DNA of 64,000 nt, taken from contig CAKJVC010000001.1 in the NCBI GenBank assembly GCA_918026815.1, positions 402,684 through 466,683 of the forward strand, in the 5' to 3' direction. How positions within the stretch are numbered: the first letter of the stretch is position 1; every line of letters starts with the position of its first letter. This document shows, piece by piece, positions 59,913 through 64,000 of this stretch. The notes beneath the pieces are model-generated. The model worked only from the letters and a program-made list of their open reading frames with translations. It made no database searches and was not told where the DNA came from. Source of the stretch: Chalara sp. BL73 (Eukaryota; Ascomycota; Leotiomycetes; Helotiales). A program made the translations under genes and the position numbers.

Positions 59913-62900
59913 ATACGTTGATGTTCAATGACAACAGCAAGCGAAGAATGAACTGGTGTTTGTAATCCGGCCAGCGTCTCGACTTCGGACATCGTGGTGC
60001 CTCAATCTTCTATACGGTGTTCAATGGACTGGCATGGGCTATCGACGTCTTATTTTACGTTCACGGAGATTTTCCTTTGGGTACTGGTTGGCTGGTTGCG
60101 AATGGGTTGTTTTGCGTGCGTTCGGATCTTGCATTTGCGGGGTGTCGAGGGGCGAAGGATACCTTTTGCTTTTTTCCATTTCTTTGTTTTGGCGGTAATC
60201 CATTCGGTGTTCCTGCTTTGGGCTGCACAAATGGGAAACGGCTGGTTGGAGCTGCGAGAGGTTGGCAAGAAAAATCGCGGGGAGGAAAAAAGTACTCGTT
60301 AGTTTTGCAAGCGATGGTTAGCATATGTGGCTGGCGCATCGTTGTTATCTCTCATTTAGCATTGCGGTGGAAATGGTCTGACTTGGTTTCTTTCACGGTT
60401 GTTGGGTCTTAAGGGGTCTGAATTTGTGTAATTAGGTATGCGATGGGTAATAATGGGGGCACGGGGTTGGGAAATGGTTTGTTATCGCAGGTAATTTGAG
60501 ACATGTGGCTGGGAAGATTCGCATTAGATGTTTTGATCGACGTGAGAACGCTTGCCCAAATGCCTACGAGTGCGAACAATAGATAAAAATCTAGTATGCA
60601 GTTTTCTCTATTCAACCGTCTCTGTCTATTTGCGAACGGTCACCTGATGTAGCAATAACAGCACCCACCCTAGCCACTGCTTCTCATTTGAAAATCATTC
60701 TCTTTTCATCCACATCTCATCACCTAGTTTCATCTCTCCCGACCTCTCATAAACAAAATCTAGCTCTCCTCCAAACAAGCACGTCCACAATTCAATTAGT
60801 CTAGTATACGATTGGGAGCTAGCGCAAGATTTCATTATTTATACGGGGAGGTGCTTTTCGCATCCATATCCGGCTATGGCACACGGACGAGACTTGGGCA
60901 TGCATTGCAATTCAAGCGTTATTCGATGCGGGAGCAAACTTCACCACGTTCAGCAACAATAAACCAAGTCACGGGAGTGGTCGGCAGCTTTTTAGAACTG
61001 ATGAGAGCATCATTGTCGAAGATAAGATGTTGGGACATATCTAATCCAGAGCATTACTGCCAGGAACCGGCCGGATGGGTCAGAGACGCTCACAATCAGA
61101 AGATTTCATGTGATGCACTTTTCCTGATCGGAACACCGTCAAAATATCTCCCAGGTCGGGGCCGAGACCTGGAAGTTCAATCTGCAAGAGGAGTCCTGAC
61201 GGGTAGCTGCTCACCCTAAATGTCCATGCTATATGAAATCTCCAGGCTTGTAGCCCACTTCAAATTGCCTATTCGAGTATACTCATTAAGCACCCCGTTC
61301 GCCGTTAACACCAAGCCACATGTTGGCCCTGGCACACCAATTCCTCCTTCTCCTGCAGCTCGGGTTCGACCGCGATTCTGAAGCACAGAGATCTCATTGA
61401 GCATCTTGGTAAGCATATCGCGCACAATCTAGCCTACTCCCCTTCCGTCCTTGTTGAACAGCTTTCGTACCTCTAGGCCAGTCAAGGGGGCATTTAGTGA
61501 CGGGTAGATAGTGCAAGAAGCCTCTTTCGACATGGCTATCACGCTTTGGGTAAATACGCCTTCGAGAATATTGCTTGATGTTAGAGTCGCATTTCTTCCA
61601 GGGGTGCTTCTGACAAAGACCGGGAGCCATATGCAGTTTACGCTGGATGAGCTGACTGCGTTCTGCCCCGAAGATTCAAACTACACGATCTCGGCTCTCA
61701 AATCGTAAGTTGACATAGATTTCGCAAGCAGCTCTCTCAACTGAATTGTGTCTGATGATCTTCTGATAGTACCTTATGATAGTCCCCTGGTCTTCCCTTT
61801 CCAATCATGCAGCTGTGATGGACCATTTCCACATACCAGAGCGGTCTCATCGACAGATAGTCGTCCCTCCTTGAATATATGTTACCTATTTTCCCTCTCG
61901 TCCATATGTCTGAAATTTACCCGCAATGTCGTCTAAAGCTATGATTTTGTCGTCTCCTTAGTCGAGTATCTTGAAGAATATTCTGCAACCACATTCCACC
62001 CGGCTTTCTTATATCGATCGTGAAGTGTTACGAATTTTCCATCTTTTCAATGCTTCCCAAAGTCAATATAGCCACTTGTCGTTTATCCCATAAATAGAAG
62101 CGAAAGTTGGCACTCCAATGACTCGGATATGCAGCCTTTTAGCCGCATCATATGCGAGGCCCCAGGAACACAACCGCAAGTTCAAATTCCATCTCGGATT
62201 CTAACAATTTAACCCAAGAGTGCATGTGAAACCATACAGCATGAATTTAAATATCGTGGTGGGAGGAGTCCAGACTCTGCATAGCTAGCATAGGCTACGA
62301 ACATCACTAGGATGTTCGAGATGGAACTGGTGGACGGGTATGTCTACAAAGATACACGGCAGCACGAATCCGAAGATAATATTTAGGACAGCGCACCAGA
62401 ATGTGGTATCATCGACATCTCGCATGTCTCGGCCTTCACGGTTTTCGCTGTTTCGACTCATGTTAGTTAGAGTGTAAGCAGGAGCATATGGAGTCGAACG
62501 CCGATGATTAGAATGAATCGGACCTCATTTAATAATCGGCTAGAGCAGTGCCAATGGCTATAGTAAATCCAGCGGTTAGTAATCTTGTCGACGATCCAGG
62601 CTCAACCAAGCAGCCTTGTATGGACATTGCGACGGTAATAGTGGACGGCGGTGGTCAAATCGAGATGAGAAGGCGTCGCCGGCAAGCATTAACTTTTGTT
62701 TGTTAGATACTCTAAGCCTTATTACTTCCAGACGCTTTGGAAACCTTTAAACCACACGCTCGAAGCAACTCTGCAACTCCTCAGTTGATTCTTGGTGATC
62801 ATTTCCAGAAGCGTACGCGGTCCGTGCCAGCCTTGTCCTCCTCTCCAAGTCAATTGCGTACGCCATATAGATAATACATGTCGCCTCCGAGCTCAATTGA

Positions 62901-63512
62901 AGCAAGATATCCAAGTGTTGGCGTGTATACAAAGATAGTAGGCAGACTTGAGGGGTCTACACTTTCCCAATTTTCCAACGGAACGCTATTGCTTCAAAGG
63001 TACTTGTGCTGCCTTATCTCCCTGTTACAAAGCATGTGACCAACACTTCCTTCTAAGCAGTTGTTATTGCTCGCTTAAATCAGGGGTAATATCCGCGGCA
63101 GCTGCTTGAAGGGCGCCTATCTTGAATCGGCCGGCGGTGGATTTACACATCTTCTGCAACGGCGCATTTGGAAGGCCCAAGGGGGTTGGTGGCTACGCTT
63201 TCCCATTTCCACAGCGTGCAAGAGCTATGAAAAGCCTACAACTTGGAGGCTCTGAGCGGATGGCTGTTGCAAAGGGGTTGTTTGGGCTACCTCGCTGTAG
63301 ATGCTGCAATTTGACGTAGCTGTGGTTCCAAGAGAGCATCGCCATATGCTACACGAGGCGCTAGCCGAGATATTGGCTTTTCATCACCTTTTCCTTAGGA
63401 AGATGCAAATATAATCGATATAAATGGTACGCAGAATTCAATATCTGAGCTTTTACACTCTCCTCTCCTTTCTCGCTAAACAATTTAAGTTCCAACGGCA
63501 CATTTGATCGCC
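59913..63512. other. 3.6-kb region, no confident gene
   Basis: The first few hundred bases are the 3' UTR and downstream region of the preceding gene. Its many open frames (59956-60615, both strands) contradict each other. 60812-61219 (+) is open but begins at TTG and shows no domain. 62747-62932 (-) is a short frame with balanced composition. A minus-strand open stretch around 62530-62640 (VEPGSSTRLLTAGFTIAIGT) is hydrophobic; with the small ORF listed at 62285-62461 it might be debris of a membrane-protein gene. Confidence 0.45.
62285..62461 (-). CDS. possible small single-TM protein, 58 aa
   Basis: ATG at 62461, stop TAG at 62285. A charged start (MSRNSENREGRDMRDVDD) is followed by one hydrophobic helix (FWCAVLNIIFGFVLPCIFVD) and a short polar tail. 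It has the topology of a small tail-anchored or single-pass protein, or it may be one exon of a larger gene. No homologue is recognised, and chance is a real alternative at this length. Confidence 0.25.
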   Translation of the reverse strand: MSRNSENREGRDMRDVDDTTFWCAVLNIIFGFVLPCIFVDIPVHQFHLEHPSDVRSLC

Positions 63513-63540
63513 ATGTTTGGAAGCTATACTATACCTGTAG
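63513..63540 (+). CDS. candidate first exon of a gene running past the right edge
   Basis: A C/T-rich run and CTAAACAA leader (about 63459-63485) precede an ATG at 63513 in fair context. Nine codons (MFGSYTIPV) plus one base are followed at 63541 by a perfect GTGAGT donor. Very short first exons are common in fungi. I could not place the next exon in the remaining 460 bp, so the gene, if real, has a long first intron or an unrecognised second exon. Confidence 0.25.
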
Positions 63541-64000
63541 GTGAGTTCGGGGAGGATACAAGTTCGGCACATGATATGCTCCTATTCCCCCCCGCGAGAC
63601 GAGATGAGTTATAACTTTTCCGTGCTCGCCTTCTTTGATGAGGGGATTAGATTGTTGGGTTTGTGTCGGGAGAGGAATGAGGAATGAGGAAACAGGAATG
63701 GAAAGGGGACGATGGGAGCTATTAGGGTCGGGCTAACAACGCTACGCACTGTCAGCCAAGATTGTTCATGGAGGCCCTGATCAAAGGGGATGACATGAGG
63801 TACTGATTTAAGGCGAGAAGTATGGGCCTCGGTGGCTCGTGGTTTGGACGGCGAGCTTGGGTTTAGTGGTTATTTTAGGATTTGTTTGTAAGTGAAATGC
63901 TTGAAGACAACGAAAATAATTGAGGAAGAGATGGTTTATTGGGAAGGGAAGAGGCGAGCTTCATGTGAGGGCTAATTCGACGGGTGATTGTGTGCGTTAC
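63541..64000. other. purine-rich right edge
   Basis: G/A-rich sequence (about 63660-63720 and 63900-63970) with no coding signal I can support. It may be an intron of the candidate gene at 63513, or the promoter of a minus-strand gene beyond the window. Confidence 0.4.

Noticed and set aside
59956..60615. Several overlapping frames on both strands after the disordered-protein gene
   Set aside because: All are short, compete with each other and sit in the probable 3' UTR.
62460..62500. GTTCGACTCC on the minus strand, like a tRNA B box
   Set aside because: No A box or cloverleaf pairing upstream.

Overview
The window looks like chromosomal DNA of a filamentous ascomycete (Pezizomycotina). Reasons: short 39-190 nt spliceosomal introns with GT...AG ends and GCTAAC/GCTGAC-like branch sites, gene families typical of this group (HET domain, fungal STAND-type N-terminal domain with ankyrin repeats, CYP52-like P450, GMC oxidoreductase, BAR-SH3, Cid1-type nucleotidyltransferase), and moderate GC content with long non-coding gaps. 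A leotiomycete is possible, but that is only an impression. I see no rRNA, tRNA, CRISPR, virus or intact transposon. ORF lines were re-read to build exon models, and several genes below are joined from pieces in different frames.

Layout. 1-8.3 kb is gene-poor, with a possible 3' gene end at the left edge and a decayed transporter-like stretch. 8.3-13.1 kb holds a divergent pair: a ZGRF1/Mte1-like DNA-repair protein (-) and a BAR-SH3 membrane-remodelling protein (+). They share a 0.77 kb promoter carrying an MCB-like ACGCGT and a palindromic TCACGTGA. 13.5-15.0 kb is a broken CYP52-type P450 (-). 17.3-19.1 kb is a four-exon ankyrin protein (-). 20.4-22.4 kb holds two convergent small membrane-protein genes, one with an apparent one-base frameshift and one with a Cys-rich CTCG...CTCG tail. 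22.4-27 kb is AT-rich and repeat-like. 27-30.1 kb holds an ornithine-cyclodeaminase-family enzyme (+) and a signal-anchored LRR-like protein (-). 30.1-34.7 kb contains decayed coding-like DNA. 34.7-36.4 kb is a single-TM, Ser/Pro-rich protein (+). 37.7-39.8 kb is a six-exon secreted GMC oxidoreductase (+). 40.8-42.9 kb is a HET-domain protein (-). 45.4-49.2 kb is a long Cid1-type nucleotidyltransferase (-). 53.1-54.0 kb is a three-exon multi-TM protein (+). 58.25-59.9 kb is a five-exon disordered protein (+). 60-64 kb is mostly empty, with a clean candidate first exon at the right edge.

The genes do not form one pathway. Housekeeping genes (DNA repair, endocytosis/actin, RNA tailing) alternate with accessory or fast-evolving ones (HET, ankyrin, GMC, P450 relic). 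The P450 relic, the coding-like debris at 31-32 kb and the transporter-like debris near 1 kb suggest gene decay in the gaps. I did not find a convincing new multi-gene system. The most unusual single items are the Cys-tailed membrane protein and the multi-lesion P450 relic.
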